A stretch of 64,000 nt of DNA from Paracoccus litorisediminis (GCF_009711205.1 NZ_WMIG01000001.1:620001-684000); one strand, 5' to 3'; counted from the first letter of the stretch, positions 1 through 9,720 are shown. Numbers and translations are program-made. The notes: generated by a model not told the origin, from the letters alone.

Positions 1-613
1 CGATCCACCCCCTCGAGTTTCGTTCAGAATCATCGAATGACGTGGGGCGTCGTTGCATCGGAGCCGTAGGGCGGGACTCTTCGCGCTGCTTGACGCTCTC
101 GAACGTTCCCCTGCCGACGGTCGAACACAGTTCGGAGCACCCATGGCTGGCATCGTCGCCGAATCGGTGGGTCGCGGCGAATAGGGAAGCGCGGCCTTTA
201 TCTCGATCCAGCCAGCAATCGATCCGTAAGATTGGCAGTGTCATTAGGGTCAGAGGAAGGGCCGTCATTTCTCGTACCTCGCCCCGACACCCTCCCGTGT
301 TGAGCGATCTAACTGGCGGGGATTTCCGCAAGCCACATCCGACCGGTTCACCCGATCTGATCAACGTGTGGTGCAGACAAACCCTTCTTGTCAGGGGCAG
401 CACTGCTACCCTCGCCCGCCCGGTGCTTTCAGGCATCGCCAAAGCCTCTCGCCCATCAGAACCCGATCGCACCCGCCCCCTGCCGGGACATCAGACACGC
501 AATCGCCGCGTGGCTTTGATGCTGATCGCAAGCCTGCCCCCGATAGCCCATGTTGACCGCCGCAACGGCTTGCCTATGCTCGGCATCATGCAGCGGAGTT
601 CCGTGACGCAGGC
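1..613. other. Stretch without a convincing gene
   Basis: No open frame here looks protein-coding. The longest (42-617, plus) is rich in Arg, Ser, Pro and Thr, has no recognisable domain and no ribosome site. The only supported element is the promoter at 553-580 serving the gene at 614. Base composition looks less GC-rich than in the flanking genes. It could hold the far end of an upstream regulatory region or a decayed gene; nothing in it was recognised as rRNA, tRNA or an insertion sequence. Confidence 0.6.
553..580 (+). promoter_or_regulatory. Sigma-70-type promoter for the gene at 614
   Basis: TTGACC (553-558) and TATGCT (575-580) are separated by 16 bases, matching 5 of 6 and 4 of 6 consensus positions. 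Transcription would begin near 587, giving a leader of under 30 bases before the ATG at 614. Identified by eye only. Confidence 0.45.
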
Positions 614-1630
614 ATGACGGCGCTAGACAAATATCAACGGCTTGAAGCCGCAGGACGCTGGCGCGGGTCGGCCGAAGCCGAGTTGCGCGACGTGATCGTC
701 TCGTTCGGCGACGCGACCATCGTGCTGACGGACCTTCGCACCGAAATTCCCCTGTCGCATTGGTCCCTGCCTGCGGTCATGCGGCTTAATCCGGGCAAGA
801 TTCCGGCGCAATATGCCCCCGGCCCCGACGATGCCGAAATGGTCGAGGTCGACGATGAGCTGATGATCGCCGCCATCGAAAAGGTGCATGACGTGATCGA
901 GGCGAACCGGCCTCATCGCGGCAGGCTGCGCGGCTGGATGGTGCTGCTGGGTCTGCTGATCGCGGCGGGGGCCGGGGCGGCCTGGGGGCCATCCGCGCTG
1001 CTGCGACATGCCGCCGATATCGCGCCCCCAGCCCAGCGCGCCGAGATCGGGCGGCTGGTTTTGGCCGATCTTGAAAAGACCGCCGGAACCGCGTGTTCCC
1101 GTCCGGCAGGCGACATGGTGCGCCACAAGCTGGCGGCCCGCCTGCTTGGCCCCGAGGCCGATATCGTCGTCCTGCCCACTGCCCAGCAGGGCGCGCGACG
1201 GCTGCCGGGTCCGATTACCGTGATCGGCACCGATCTGATCGGCGAAGGCGCGACGCCCGAGATTCTGGCCGGTCACCTTCTGGCCGCACAGGCCCGCGCG
1301 GCTGAAAGCGACCCGATGCTGGAGGCGTTGCGTCAAGTCGGTCCGCGCGGCACCGTGCAATTGCTGACCAATGGCTCCCTGCCGCCCGCGGCGCTTTCTG
1401 GCTATGCCGAAAAGCTTCTGGCAGGGCCACCGCCCCGCCCCGAGGACGAGCCGCTCCTGGGGTTCTTTGCCCGTGCCGGCGTCTCAAGCGAGCCCTATGC
1501 CCGCGCGCTGGACCCAACCGGAGAGGCCGTGCTGGGCCTGATCGAGGCCGACCCGTTCCGCACGGCCACGCCCAAACCGGTGTTGGGCGAGCGCGACTGG
1601 GCGGCGCTGCGCCAGATCTGCGACCAGTAG
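614..1630 (+). CDS. Membrane-anchored protein of unknown function
   Basis: 338 residues. The N-terminal ~100 residues are soluble and acidic. One hydrophobic segment follows at about residues 107-125 (GWMVLLGLLIAAGAGAAWG). The remaining ~210 residues are Ala/Pro/Leu-rich and carry two Cys, one near residue 157 and one near the C terminus (RQICDQ). I do not recognise a family and see no catalytic motif. The start is the ATG at 614, behind a good promoter at 553-580; the ribosome site is weak. It ends 1 nt before the end of the convergent SPOR gene. The single anchor suggests a bitopic inner-membrane protein with its C-terminal domain outside the cytoplasm, but the topology is inferred. Confidence 0.75.
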   Translation: MTALDKYQRLEAAGRWRGSAEAELRDVIVSFGDATIVLTDLRTEIPLSHWSLPAVMRLNPGKIPAQYAPGPDDAEMVEVDDELMIAAIEKVHDVIEANRPHRGRLRGWMVLLGLLIAAGAGAAWGPSALLRHAADIAPPAQRAEIGRLVLADLEKTAGTACSRPAGDMVRHKLAARLLGPEADIVVLPTAQQGARRLPGPITVIGTDLIGEGATPEILAGHLLAAQARAAESDPMLEALRQVGPRGTVQLLTNGSLPPAALSGYAEKLLAGPPPRPEDEPLLGFFARAGVSSEPYARALDPTGEAVLGLIEADPFRTATPKPVLGERDWAALRQICDQ

Positions 1631-1631
1631 C

Positions 1632-2750
1632 CTAACGCGGCACGGCTTGCGCAAAGCCTGCCTTGCGCAGTTTTGCCAGCGCTTGTGACAGCGCGTCAGG
1701 GCTTGCAAATGGCCCGGCCAGCAGGATCTGCGTATCCGCCCCGCGCTCGGCCAAACGCGCGCGCAGGACGGGATAGCCCAGCATCGCGACACGGCGGGCC
1801 AGTTCCGCAGCCTCGGCGCTGGTCTTGAAACTGGTGATCTGGACGTGGCGCGCGCCCTTGGGCACGGCTGGGGCCTGCGGCTTTGCCGGTGCTTTTTCAG
1901 GTTCCTTGGGAGGCTCCTTTGCCGCTGCTGGTTTTGCCTGCGCCGCGATGGGCTGCTTGACCGGTTGAACCTTGGCCGGACTCTGAGCTTGGGTGGATTT
2001 CTTATTTTCAGCGATTGCCTTTGCGACCGCCGGGACAGACTTCACCTTTGGAACCTGCTTGGGGGGTGCCTTGGCTTCAGCCTTGGGTTTGGCAGTCGAA
2101 GCCGTCGGCTTGCTGGACACTGCAGGGGCAGATTTCGCACGCCCCAAGGGTCGGGCGAAGGCCAGCCGCGACAGGTCTGGTGTACGCAAGCCCGCGCAGA
2201 AGCCTTGTGTCGGATCGCGCGTGTCCTTGCCGCCCGCCCGGCTGTCATGGCCCAGCAACCGGCACAGCCGCAGGTTCGGATGAATCTCTCGGCTCATTTC
2301 GGCACGGATGGCGGGGGCTGCGCGCAAGGCCGCCTTCAGATCGTCCAGCGGCGCGGTCGAGGCGTGTTCAGGGCCCATATCTGGCAAGACCTCGGGCGAT
2401 TGCGGATCACCAACCAACTCGCCGGGTTGCAGATTGGTCAGGACCGTGCGCGCCAGTTTCTCGTTCAGGATCTGGGCGCGGGTCTTACCCGCATCGGGGT
2501 CCAGCGCCTGCAATTTGGGCCGCCCGTCCGCCCCCCGGATCGAGAGCGAGGGCGGGTAGCCACAGGTTGGGCTGCCGTCACGCGCCAGCCGCGCCGACCA
2601 GCCGTCATTGACCCGCTGAAAGACGCAGCCCTTGCTGTCGATATATTGCCGTCCGGGGAAATCGGGGGGCGGCAACTCGGCCGGGGCAAGGGCCAGCGCC
2701 GCCAAAGGCAGGAACAGCCCCGCCAAGAACCAGAACCATGAAAACCGCAT
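1632..2750 (-). CDS. SPOR domain-containing secreted protein
   Basis: 372 residues. It has an N-terminal signal peptide or anchor (hydrophobic residues 4-21, LAALALA near the likely cut), a globular region of about 180 residues with a few Cys, a long Ala/Lys/Pro linker (about 200-295) and a C-terminal SPOR domain of about 75 residues beginning ARHVQITSF and ending GFAQAVPR. SPOR domains bind denuded septal peptidoglycan, so a cell-envelope or division role is likely. The Lys/Pro linker is typical of such proteins spanning the periplasm. The middle domain is not recognised. It lies convergent to the 614-1630 gene and downstream of upp, 72 nt away on the same strand. Confidence 0.85.
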   Translation of the reverse strand: MRFSWFWFLAGLFLPLAALALAPAELPPPDFPGRQYIDSKGCVFQRVNDGWSARLARDGSPTCGYPPSLSIRGADGRPKLQALDPDAGKTRAQILNEKLARTVLTNLQPGELVGDPQSPEVLPDMGPEHASTAPLDDLKAALRAAPAIRAEMSREIHPNLRLCRLLGHDSRAGGKDTRDPTQGFCAGLRTPDLSRLAFARPLGRAKSAPAVSSKPTASTAKPKAEAKAPPKQVPKVKSVPAVAKAIAENKKSTQAQSPAKVQPVKQPIAAQAKPAAAKEPPKEPEKAPAKPQAPAVPKGARHVQITSFKTSAEAAELARRVAMLGYPVLRARLAERGADTQILLAGPFASPDALSQALAKLRKAGFAQAVPR

Positions 2751-2822
2751 TCACCCTGCCCCCGATCAGCCCTTGCGCAAAGGGGATACGACGGCAGGGC
2801 TGAAGATGCGGTTAACGCGGCC

Positions 2823-3458
2823 TCATTTCGTGCCGAACATGCGGTCGCCGGCATCGCCCAGACCTGGCACGATATAGCCGTGATCGTCCAGCCGCTCATC
2901 CAGCGAGGCGGTGACGATCGGCACATCGGGATGGGCTTCCTTCATGCGCGCCACACCCTCGGGCGAGGCCAGCAGGCACAGGAAGCGGATGTTCTTGGCC
3001 CCTTCCTTCTTCAGCATGTCGATGGCCGCGACCGAGGAATTTCCGGTGGCCAGCATCGGATCGACAACGATGGTCATGCGCGCGTCCAACTGCTTGGGAA
3101 CCTTGCAGTAATATTCGACCGGCTGCAGCGTCTCGGGGTCGCGGTAAAGGCCGATGAAGCCCACGCGCGCCGCCGGGATCAATTCAAGAATTCCGTCCAT
3201 CAGCCCGTTCCCGGCCCGCAGGATCGAGATCAGCGCCAGCTTTTTCCCCTCAAGCAGCGGGGCCTGCATTTCCTGCAAGGGCGTCTCGATGGTGACGCTG
3301 GTCATCTCCAGTTCGCGCGTGACCTCATAGGCCAGAAGCAGGCTGATCTCGCGCAGAAGGCGGCGGAAGCTGGCGGTCGAGGTGGTCTTGTCGCGCATGA
3401 GCGTCAGCTTGTGCTGGACAAGCGGATGGTCGACGACGGTCAGATGCTGTTGGGTCAT
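2823..3458 (-). CDS. upp: Uracil phosphoribosyltransferase
   Basis: 211 residues, full length. It converts uracil and PRPP to UMP in the cytoplasm (pyrimidine salvage). The PRPP-binding loop [12 protein letters not shown] is at about residues 131-142. The N-terminal [13 protein letters not shown] and C-terminal [13 protein letters not shown] are characteristic of bacterial Upp. Its ATG overlaps the add stop codon by 4 nt, so it is the last gene of the cdd-deoA-deoB-add-upp operon. That position fits recycling of uracil released by nucleoside phosphorolysis. No convincing terminator was seen in the 72 nt after it. Confidence 0.96.
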   Translation of the reverse strand: MTQQHLTVVDHPLVQHKLTLMRDKTTSTASFRRLLREISLLLAYEVTRELEMTSVTIETPLQEMQAPLLEGKKLALISILRAGNGLMDGILELIPAARVGFIGLYRDPETLQPVEYYCKVPKQLDARMTIVVDPMLATGNSSVAAIDMLKKEGAKNIRFLCLLASPEGVARMKEAHPDVPIVTASLDERLDDHGYIVPGLGDAGDRMFGTK

Positions 3459-4423
3459 GAAAGCTCCTGTTTCAGGCGGTCCCTGGTTTCATTGTCGCAG
3501 AAGGCGGCCTCGGCGGCCCAAAGGTTCATCTGGCGGAATTCTGTTTCCGCCCAGCCGAACCGGTCTGCGAGCATGTCGTATTCACGCGAAAGCGTGGTGT
3601 GGAAAAACGGCGGATCGTCGGTCGAGACGGTGACGCGCACTCCGGCATCGGCCAGCCGCGCGATCGGGTGACTAGCCCAGTCGCGCACGACACCCAATGC
3701 GACATTCGAGCCGGGGCAGACCTCCAGCGTGATTTCACGCTCGGCCAGATCGCGGACCAGCGCCGGATCTTCGATGGCGCGGATGCCGTGGCCGATCCGG
3801 GTCACGCCCAGATCCAGGACGCCACGCACCGATTCCGGCCCGCGCCATTCCCCGGCATGGGCGGTCAGGCCCAGACCTGCCTCGCGCGCGCAGTCGAAGG
3901 ACCAGGCAAAATCCTTGGGCTCGCCCAGATCCTCAGCCCCGGCCAAACCAAGGCCTGCGACCCAGCCGCCAGCGGTCTCCGCGGCGCAGATCGCGGTCTT
4001 TTTCGCGCGGTCGGGCCCGTAATGGCGGATGCAGGTCAGGATGGCACGGCTTTCGACGCCCGAAAGCGCATAGGCCTTCGCCACCTCCTCCATCGCACCC
4101 AGATGGTCGCGCCATGCGGAAAGGTCCGCGTCGCCGCAGAATTCGGGCGAGACGAACAGCTCGACATAGATCGCGCCCTGTTCTCCGCATTCGTTCAGCA
4201 CGGCGGACAGCAGACGGGCGTAATCGGCAGGGCCGCGCACGACGCTGGTCGCGGCCTCGTAGACGCGCAGGAAGTCATTGAAGCCGCGATAATGGTAGCG
4301 GCCCTGATCGTCGAACATGCCGCTCAGATCGGTGTGATGTTCGCGCGCCAGACCGCGAATGAAGGCAGGCGGGGCCGCGCCTTCCAGATGCAGGTGCAGT
4401 TCGACCTTTTTCAGCGACTTCAT
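3455..4423 (-). CDS. add: Adenosine deaminase
   Basis: 322 residues. It hydrolyses (deoxy)adenosine to (deoxy)inosine and ammonia. Zinc-site motifs are visible: HLHLEG at residues 10-15, TAHAGE in the middle, and CPGSNVALG and STDDPPFF towards the C terminus. The frame stays open further upstream inside deoB, but the ATG at 4423 forms an ATGA overlap with the deoB stop and starts exactly at the family's usual N terminus ([15 protein letters not shown]). Overlaps of 4 nt on both sides indicate translational coupling within the nucleoside-salvage operon. It could prefer adenine (adenine deaminase-like members exist), but the nucleoside context favours adenosine. Confidence 0.93.
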   Translation of the reverse strand: MKSLKKVELHLHLEGAAPPAFIRGLAREHHTDLSGMFDDQGRYHYRGFNDFLRVYEAATSVVRGPADYARLLSAVLNECGEQGAIYVELFVSPEFCGDADLSAWRDHLGAMEEVAKAYALSGVESRAILTCIRHYGPDRAKKTAICAAETAGGWVAGLGLAGAEDLGEPKDFAWSFDCAREAGLGLTAHAGEWRGPESVRGVLDLGVTRIGHGIRAIEDPALVRDLAEREITLEVCPGSNVALGVVRDWASHPIARLADAGVRVTVSTDDPPFFHTTLSREYDMLADRFGWAETEFRQMNLWAAEAAFCDNETRDRLKQELS

Positions 4424-5613
4424 AGGAACGACTTTCCGGGTCCGACGGCAGCAAGGCCAAGATGATCCGCGACCGAGGCCGCGATATCGACGAAATCCAC
4501 CTGTCCGATGGCGCGCGGGCCCATGCCCCAACCCAGCACCGGGACACGTTCGCGCGTGTGGTCGGTGCCGATCCAACTGGGATCGTTGCCGTGATCGGCG
4601 GTGAAGATCGCAAGGTCGCCGGGACGCAGCCGGTCGATGAACTGCCCGGCGACGGTGTCGAACCATTCCAGCGCATTGGCATAGCCCTGAATGTCGCGGC
4701 GATGGCCGTAAAGGCTGTCGAATTCGACGAAATTGGCAAATGTCAGGCTGCCCGGCTGAGCCTCATCCGCCAGACGGATCAGATGCTTAGCCAGATCGGC
4801 GTCGGACTTGCCCTTATGCAGGTGGCTGATTCCGCGATGCGAGAAGATGTCGCCGATCTTGCCGATGGCATGGGTCACGCGGCCCGCCGCTTGCGCCGCA
4901 TCCAGAATGGTCTGACCGGGCGCAGAGATAGCGTAATCGCGGCGGTTGGGGGTGCGGCTGAACTGCCCATCCGCACCAAGGAACGGCCGGGCGATGACCC
5001 GGCCCACCCGCATCGGATGCACCATCGCCGCCACGTCCTGACACAGCTGGTAGAGCCGCTCCAGACCGAATGCCTCCTCATGTGCCGCGATCTGCAAGAC
5101 GCTGTCGGCCGAGGTGTAGCAGATCGGCCAGCCGGTCCGCAGATGTTCTTCGCCCAGGCGGGCAATGATCTCGGTTCCCGAGGCATGTTCATCACCCAGA
5201 ATGCCGTCCGTCCCCGCCGCCTGCGCGATCCGCGCGGTCAGATCGGCGGGAAAGCTGGGGCGGGTGTCGGGGAAATAATGCCAGTCCCATGGCACCGGCA
5301 CGCCCGACAATTCCCAATGACCCGAAGGCGTGTCCTTACCGGGGGAAACCTCGCTTGCGGCGCCCCACAGGCCCTGCGGCTCAGCCCCAAGGCCGGGGGC
5401 ATCCTGCCCGCTGGCCAATCGCACCGCCGCCCCCAACCCCAGAGCGTCCAGATGCGGCATGTGCAGCGGGCGGGCCTGCGCGATATGGGCCAAGGTATTC
5501 GCGCCGATATCGGGGACATGGCCGTTGAAAAAGCGCGCGGCATCCGGCGCGCCACCGATGCCGACGGAATCCATCACGATCAGAAAGGCGCGGGTCTGGG
5601 TCGGGGTGGTCAT
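4420..5613 (-). CDS. deoB: Phosphopentomutase
   Basis: 397 residues, usual length for bacterial DeoB. It interconverts (deoxy)ribose 1-phosphate and 5-phosphate, linking nucleoside phosphorolysis to central metabolism. It belongs to the alkaline-phosphatase superfamily: metal ligands in IVMDSVGIGGAPD (about residues 12-24), the phosphorylated Thr in GKDTPSGHWE (near residue 95), and FTADHGNDPSW near the C terminus. It starts 4 nt inside the end of deoA and ends 4 nt inside add. The partner aldolase deoC is not in this window. Confidence 0.96.
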   Translation of the reverse strand: MTTPTQTRAFLIVMDSVGIGGAPDAARFFNGHVPDIGANTLAHIAQARPLHMPHLDALGLGAAVRLASGQDAPGLGAEPQGLWGAASEVSPGKDTPSGHWELSGVPVPWDWHYFPDTRPSFPADLTARIAQAAGTDGILGDEHASGTEIIARLGEEHLRTGWPICYTSADSVLQIAAHEEAFGLERLYQLCQDVAAMVHPMRVGRVIARPFLGADGQFSRTPNRRDYAISAPGQTILDAAQAAGRVTHAIGKIGDIFSHRGISHLHKGKSDADLAKHLIRLADEAQPGSLTFANFVEFDSLYGHRRDIQGYANALEWFDTVAGQFIDRLRPGDLAIFTADHGNDPSWIGTDHTRERVPVLGWGMGPRAIGQVDFVDIAASVADHLGLAAVGPGKSFL

Positions 5614-6893
5614 TCGGGCGAAACCTCGCAGCGGATCAATGGGCCGGGTGCGGGGCCGTCCCCCATCAGATAGGCGGACTGCACGCTGGCGATGGCCGCC
5701 TCGGCCGCGGACATTGTCGCGGCATGGACAAAGCCCAAGGGGCGGTCAGGGCCCGCCTCTTCGCCGATACGCAACAGATCCGCAAGACCAACGCGGGGAT
5801 CGATGCGATCGCCCGCATGCAACCGCCCACCGCCAAGGGCCACAACGACATGGCCCAAGGCCTGCGTGTCGATGGCGGCAACGCGGCCCCGCGCAGGAAT
5901 CGGCAGGATCACCGGGGCGTCGGGCAGATGGGCCTCGGGGCGCTCCAGCAGGTCTGTGGGCCCGCCCTGCGCCACGACCATGCGGGCAAAGCGTTCCGCC
6001 GCGTGACCCGAGGCCAAGGCCTGCCCCGCCCCCTCAAGGTCGGCCATCGCAAGGCAGGCAACGGACAGGTCCAGCGACAGTTCCACCAGCGCGCCCCTCG
6101 CGCCTTTCAGGACGGCAATCGCCTCGCGCAGTTCCAGCGCATTGCCGGCGGCGCGGGCCAGGGGCTGATCCATGTCGGTGATATAGGCCATCGTCCGGCA
6201 GCCTGCGCCATTCGCGGTCTCGACCAGCGCGCGGGCCAGTTCCAGCGCGGCCTCGGGACTGCGCAGGAACGCGCCCGAGCCCTGCTTTACGTCCAGCACC
6301 AGCCCGTCCAGCCCCGCCGCCAGCTTCTTGGACAGGATCGAGGCGGTGATCAGGTCGATGGACCCAACTGTCGCCGTCTCATCCCGGATCGCGTAAAGCC
6401 GCGCATCGGCGGGGGCCAGATCGCGGCCCGCCGCGACAATGGCGCAACCGGTCGCAGCGACGGTCCGGCGAAATTCATCCTCGGACAGTTGCGTGCGGAA
6501 ATCGGGAATGGCCTCCAGCTTGTCCAGCGTCCCCCCGGTATGGCCCAGACCCCGCCCGGAGATCATCGGAACGTAAGCCCCGCAGGCGGCGACGATCGGC
6601 GCAAGGATCAGGCTGACCGTGTCGCCGATGCCCCCGGTCGAATGCTTGTCGACCACCGGGCCGGGCAGATCCCAGCGCAGCACCCGCCCAGAATCGCGCA
6701 TGGCGCGGGTCAGCGCGACCCGCCCCCCCTCGCCCAGACCGGCCAGCAGCGCGGCCATGGCGAATGCCCCGGCCTGCGCATCGCTGACCGAACCATCGGC
6801 CAGCCCGCGTGCGATCAGCGCCGCGCCGTGGTCGTCCAGCCCGCGCCCGTCGCGGACCCCCGCAATCACCGGACGCGGATCGCTTTGGCTCAT
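5610..6893 (-). CDS. deoA: Thymidine phosphorylase
   Basis: 427 residues. It catalyses phosphorolysis of thymidine or deoxyuridine to the free base and deoxyribose 1-phosphate. The signature KHSTGGIGDTVSL lies at about residues 83-95, with PMISGRGLGHTGGTLDKLE soon after, both diagnostic of the pyrimidine-nucleoside phosphorylase family. The E. coli enzyme is 440 residues. It overlaps cdd and deoB by 4 nt each, so uridine-type nucleosides made by Cdd can be split here and the sugar phosphate passed to DeoB. Assignment to DeoA rather than the Pdp type rests on length and context. Confidence 0.95.
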   Translation of the reverse strand: MSQSDPRPVIAGVRDGRGLDDHGAALIARGLADGSVSDAQAGAFAMAALLAGLGEGGRVALTRAMRDSGRVLRWDLPGPVVDKHSTGGIGDTVSLILAPIVAACGAYVPMISGRGLGHTGGTLDKLEAIPDFRTQLSEDEFRRTVAATGCAIVAAGRDLAPADARLYAIRDETATVGSIDLITASILSKKLAAGLDGLVLDVKQGSGAFLRSPEAALELARALVETANGAGCRTMAYITDMDQPLARAAGNALELREAIAVLKGARGALVELSLDLSVACLAMADLEGAGQALASGHAAERFARMVVAQGGPTDLLERPEAHLPDAPVILPIPARGRVAAIDTQALGHVVVALGGGRLHAGDRIDPRVGLADLLRIGEEAGPDRPLGFVHAATMSAAEAAIASVQSAYLMGDGPAPGPLIRCEVSPE

Positions 6894-7285
6894 TCGATGC
6901 CCGACATGTGGCTGATGTCGAAGCGCCCCGGCAGAAGTTCGCCGATGGTGGTCGAAAGCGTCACCCCCGAGGTGGTCGCCAGCAGCACCGGTGTGTCGGG
7001 CTTGCCGAACTCGGCCAGCTTCTGGCGGCAGCCGCCGCAGGGCGGCACCGGGCTGGGGCTGTCGGCAATCACCGCGACCTCGATCAGCTCGGTCTCGCCA
7101 CTGGCGACCATCAGGGCGATGGCCCCGGCCTCGGCACAGGTGCCTTCGGGATAGGCCACGTTTTCAACATTGCAGCCACGATAGACCTGCCCCGAGGTCC
7201 CGCGAATGGCCGCGCCCACCTTGAATTTCGAATAGGGCGCATAGGCCCGTTCGCGCACGTCGCGCGCCGCATCCAGAAGCGTCAC
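6890..7285 (-). CDS. cdd: Cytidine deaminase
   Basis: 131 residues, the short tetrameric type. It deaminates cytidine and deoxycytidine. Zinc site: TCAEAGAI (Cys ligand plus catalytic Glu) and PCGGCRQ (two Cys ligands). The N terminus AYAPYSKFKVGAAI is typical. The start is a GTG at 7285 with an AAAGGTG-like ribosome site 5-11 nt before it. It is the first gene of the salvage operon, divergent from maeB across a 148-nt intergenic region that must hold the operon promoter, which I could not place confidently. Confidence 0.95.
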   Translation of the reverse strand: MTLLDAARDVRERAYAPYSKFKVGAAIRGTSGQVYRGCNVENVAYPEGTCAEAGAIALMVASGETELIEVAVIADSPSPVPPCGGCRQKLAEFGKPDTPVLLATTSGVTLSTTIGELLPGRFDISHMSGIE

Positions 7286-7433
7286 TTCCGCACCTTTTCA
7301 CATAGCCGTCATTCGCCCCTTCATCATTGCGCCCGGCCTCGGGGTGTTGCAAGTCCAAGCCATTCGGACGCGCCCCCTGTTCGTCGCGTCAAAATTAGTT
7401 TAACGCTGAACCATCTTGAGAGGAGGTCGCATC

Positions 7434-9713
7434 ATGGAAGAACGCAGGCAGGACAATGCACGGCAGGCCGCGCTGGATTACCACGAGTTTCCCCGCCCGG
7501 GAAAACTTGAGGTGCGCGCCACCAAACCGCTTGCCAATGGACGCGACCTCAGCCGGGCCTATTCGCCGGGCGTCGCCGAAGCCTGCCTGGAAATCAAGGC
7601 CGATCCCTCGACCGCGGCGCGCTATACCGCACGCGGCAATCTGGTCGCCGTGGTTTCGAACGGCACCGCCGTTCTGGGCCTTGGCAATATCGGGGCGCTG
7701 GCCTCGAAGCCGGTGATGGAAGGCAAGGCCGTCCTCTTCAAGAAATTCGCCAATATCGATTGTTTCGACATCGAACTGGACCAGCCCGACCCGGAAAAGC
7801 TGGCCGAGATCGTCTGCGCGATGGAGCCCAGCTTTGGCGCGATCAACCTTGAAGACATCAAGGCCCCCGATTGCTTCATCGTGGAAAAGATCTGCCGCGA
7901 GCGGATGAATATCCCGGTCTTCCATGACGACCAGCACGGCACCGCCATCGTCGTCGGCGCGGCTGCGACCAATGCCCTGCGCATCGCGGGCAAGTCCTTC
8001 GAGGATATCAAGGTCGTCTCGACCGGCGGCGGCGCGGCGGGCATCGCCTGCCTGAACATGCTGCTGAAACTGGGCGTCCGGCGCGAGAACGTCTGGCTCT
8101 GCGACATCGCCGGCCTCGTCTACGAAGGCCGGACCGAGCAGATGACCCCGCAAAAGGCCGAATACGCTCAGAAAAGCGATCTGCGCACGCTGGATGACGT
8201 GATCGGCGACGCGGACCTGTTCCTTGGCCTGTCCGGCCCCGGCGTGCTGACGCCCGAGATGGTCGCCAAGATGTCCAAGCGCCCGATCGTCTTTGCCCTG
8301 GCGAACCCCACCCCGGAAATCCTGCCCGAGGATGTGCGGAGCGTCGCCCCCGACGCGATCATCGCCACCGGTCGCAGCGATTACCCGAACCAGGTCAACA
8401 ACGTCCTGTGCTTCCCCTTCATCTTCCGCGGTGCGCTGGATGTCGGTGCAACCACGATCAATGACGAAATGCAGCTGGCCTGCATCGAGGGCATCGCGGC
8501 GCTGGCCCGTGCGACGACCTCGGCCGAGGCCGCCATGGCTTATCGCGGCGAAACGCTCAGCTTCGGCCCCGATTACCTGATCCCCAAGCCCTTCGACCCG
8601 CGCCTGATCGGCGTGGTGTCCACCGCCGTCGCCAAGGCCGCGATGGAAACCGGCGTCGCCACCCGCCCGCTGGATGACGTGAACGCCTATAAGCGCAAGC
8701 TGGACGGCTCGGTCTTCCGCTCGGCCATGATCATGCGCCCGGTCTTTGAGGCCGCGGCCACCGTGAACCGCCGCATCGTCTTTGCCGAAGGCGAGGACGA
8801 ACGCGTGCTGCGCGCCGCCAATGCCATGATTGAGGAAACCACCGACGCGCCGATCCTGATCGGTCGCCCGGAAGTCATCGAGATGCGCGCCGAACGTGCT
8901 GGCCTGCCGATCCGCCCCGGCCGCGATTTCGAGATCGTGAACCCCGAAAACGACCCGCGCTACCGCGATTACTGGGGCACTTACCACGAATTGATGGCCC
9001 GCCGCGGTGTGACCCCCGAGGTCGCCCGCGCCATCATGCGCACCAACACCACCGCCATCGGCGCGGTCATGGTCCATCGTGGCGAGGCCGACAGCCTGAT
9101 CTGCGGCACTTTCGGGCAGTATCACTGGCACCTGAACTACATCAATCAGGTGCTGGCACGCGACGGGCTGCGCCCGCATGGCGCGCTGTCGCTGATGATC
9201 CTTGAGGATGGGCCGCTGTTCATTGCCGATACGCAGGTTCACCACACCCCCGATCCCCAGCAACTCGCCGAAATCACCCTTGGCGCAGCCCGCCATGTCC
9301 GCCGCTTCGGCCTGACGCCCAAGATCGCGCTTTGCTGTCATTCGCAATTCGGCAATCTGGACACCGAAACCGGCAAGCGCATGCGCGAGGCCATGGCGAT
9401 CCTTGACGCCAAGGGGCTGGATTTCGTGGTTGAGGGTGAAATGCACATGGATGCGGCGCTTGACCCTTCGGTGCGCGAACGGCTGATGCCGCATTCGCGG
9501 CTTGAAGGCGCGGCCAACGTGCTGGTCTTTGCCAATACCGACGCGGCTTCGGGGGTGCGCAACGCGCTCAAGATGAAGGCGGACGGTCTTGAGGTCGGCC
9601 CGATCCTGATGGGCATGGGCAACAAGGCCCATATCGTCACCCAATCGGTCACCACCCGTGGCCTGCTGAACATGAGCGTTCTGGCTGGCACCCCGGTCGG
9701 CCATTACGGCTAA
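7434..9713 (+). CDS. maeB: NADP-type malic enzyme fused to a phosphotransacetylase domain
   Basis: 759 residues. Residues ~1-430 are malic enzyme: N-terminal domain with YSPGVAEAC, PVFHDDQHGTAIV (metal/substrate site), then a Rossmann domain with STGGGAAGIA. Residues ~430-759 are a phosphate acetyl/butyryltransferase-like domain (RRIVFAEGEDERVLRAAN onward). It decarboxylates malate to pyruvate; in studied relatives the Pta-like half binds acetyl-CoA as an allosteric domain rather than acting as an enzyme. The ATG at 7434 lies 6 nt after a perfect AGGAGGT (7421-7427), so the upstream in-frame TTG is rejected. The same architecture is common in alphaproteobacteria. Cofactor preference is inferred from the architecture. 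Confidence 0.95.
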   Translation: MEERRQDNARQAALDYHEFPRPGKLEVRATKPLANGRDLSRAYSPGVAEACLEIKADPSTAARYTARGNLVAVVSNGTAVLGLGNIGALASKPVMEGKAVLFKKFANIDCFDIELDQPDPEKLAEIVCAMEPSFGAINLEDIKAPDCFIVEKICRERMNIPVFHDDQHGTAIVVGAAATNALRIAGKSFEDIKVVSTGGGAAGIACLNMLLKLGVRRENVWLCDIAGLVYEGRTEQMTPQKAEYAQKSDLRTLDDVIGDADLFLGLSGPGVLTPEMVAKMSKRPIVFALANPTPEILPEDVRSVAPDAIIATGRSDYPNQVNNVLCFPFIFRGALDVGATTINDEMQLACIEGIAALARATTSAEAAMAYRGETLSFGPDYLIPKPFDPRLIGVVSTAVAKAAMETGVATRPLDDVNAYKRKLDGSVFRSAMIMRPVFEAAATVNRRIVFAEGEDERVLRAANAMIEETTDAPILIGRPEVIEMRAERAGLPIRPGRDFEIVNPENDPRYRDYWGTYHELMARRGVTPEVARAIMRTNTTAIGAVMVHRGEADSLICGTFGQYHWHLNYINQVLARDGLRPHGALSLMILEDGPLFIADTQVHHTPDPQQLAEITLGAARHVRRFGLTPKIALCCHSQFGNLDTETGKRMREAMAILDAKGLDFVVEGEMHMDAALDPSVRERLMPHSRLEGAANVLVFANTDAASGVRNALKMKADGLEVGPILMGMGNKAHIVTQSVTTRGLLNMSVLAGTPVGHYG

Positions 9714-9720
9714 GCCCTGC

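Noticed and set aside
42-617. 191-codon plus frame ending in an ATGA overlap with the gene at 614
   Set aside because: The overlap looks attractive, but composition (Arg, Ser, Pro), lack of ribosome site and no domain argue against coding; a good promoter lies inside its 3' end.
2751-2822. Intrinsic terminator after upp
   Set aside because: The only inverted repeat (2767-2773 with 2796-2802) has a 22-nt loop and no T-run.
7395-9704. 769-codon open frame antisense to maeB
   Set aside because: It mirrors the whole maeB gene, a common by-product of GC-rich codon use, with His/Asp/Gly-rich low-complexity composition and no domain; the sense strand has a perfect ribosome site and strong family motifs.
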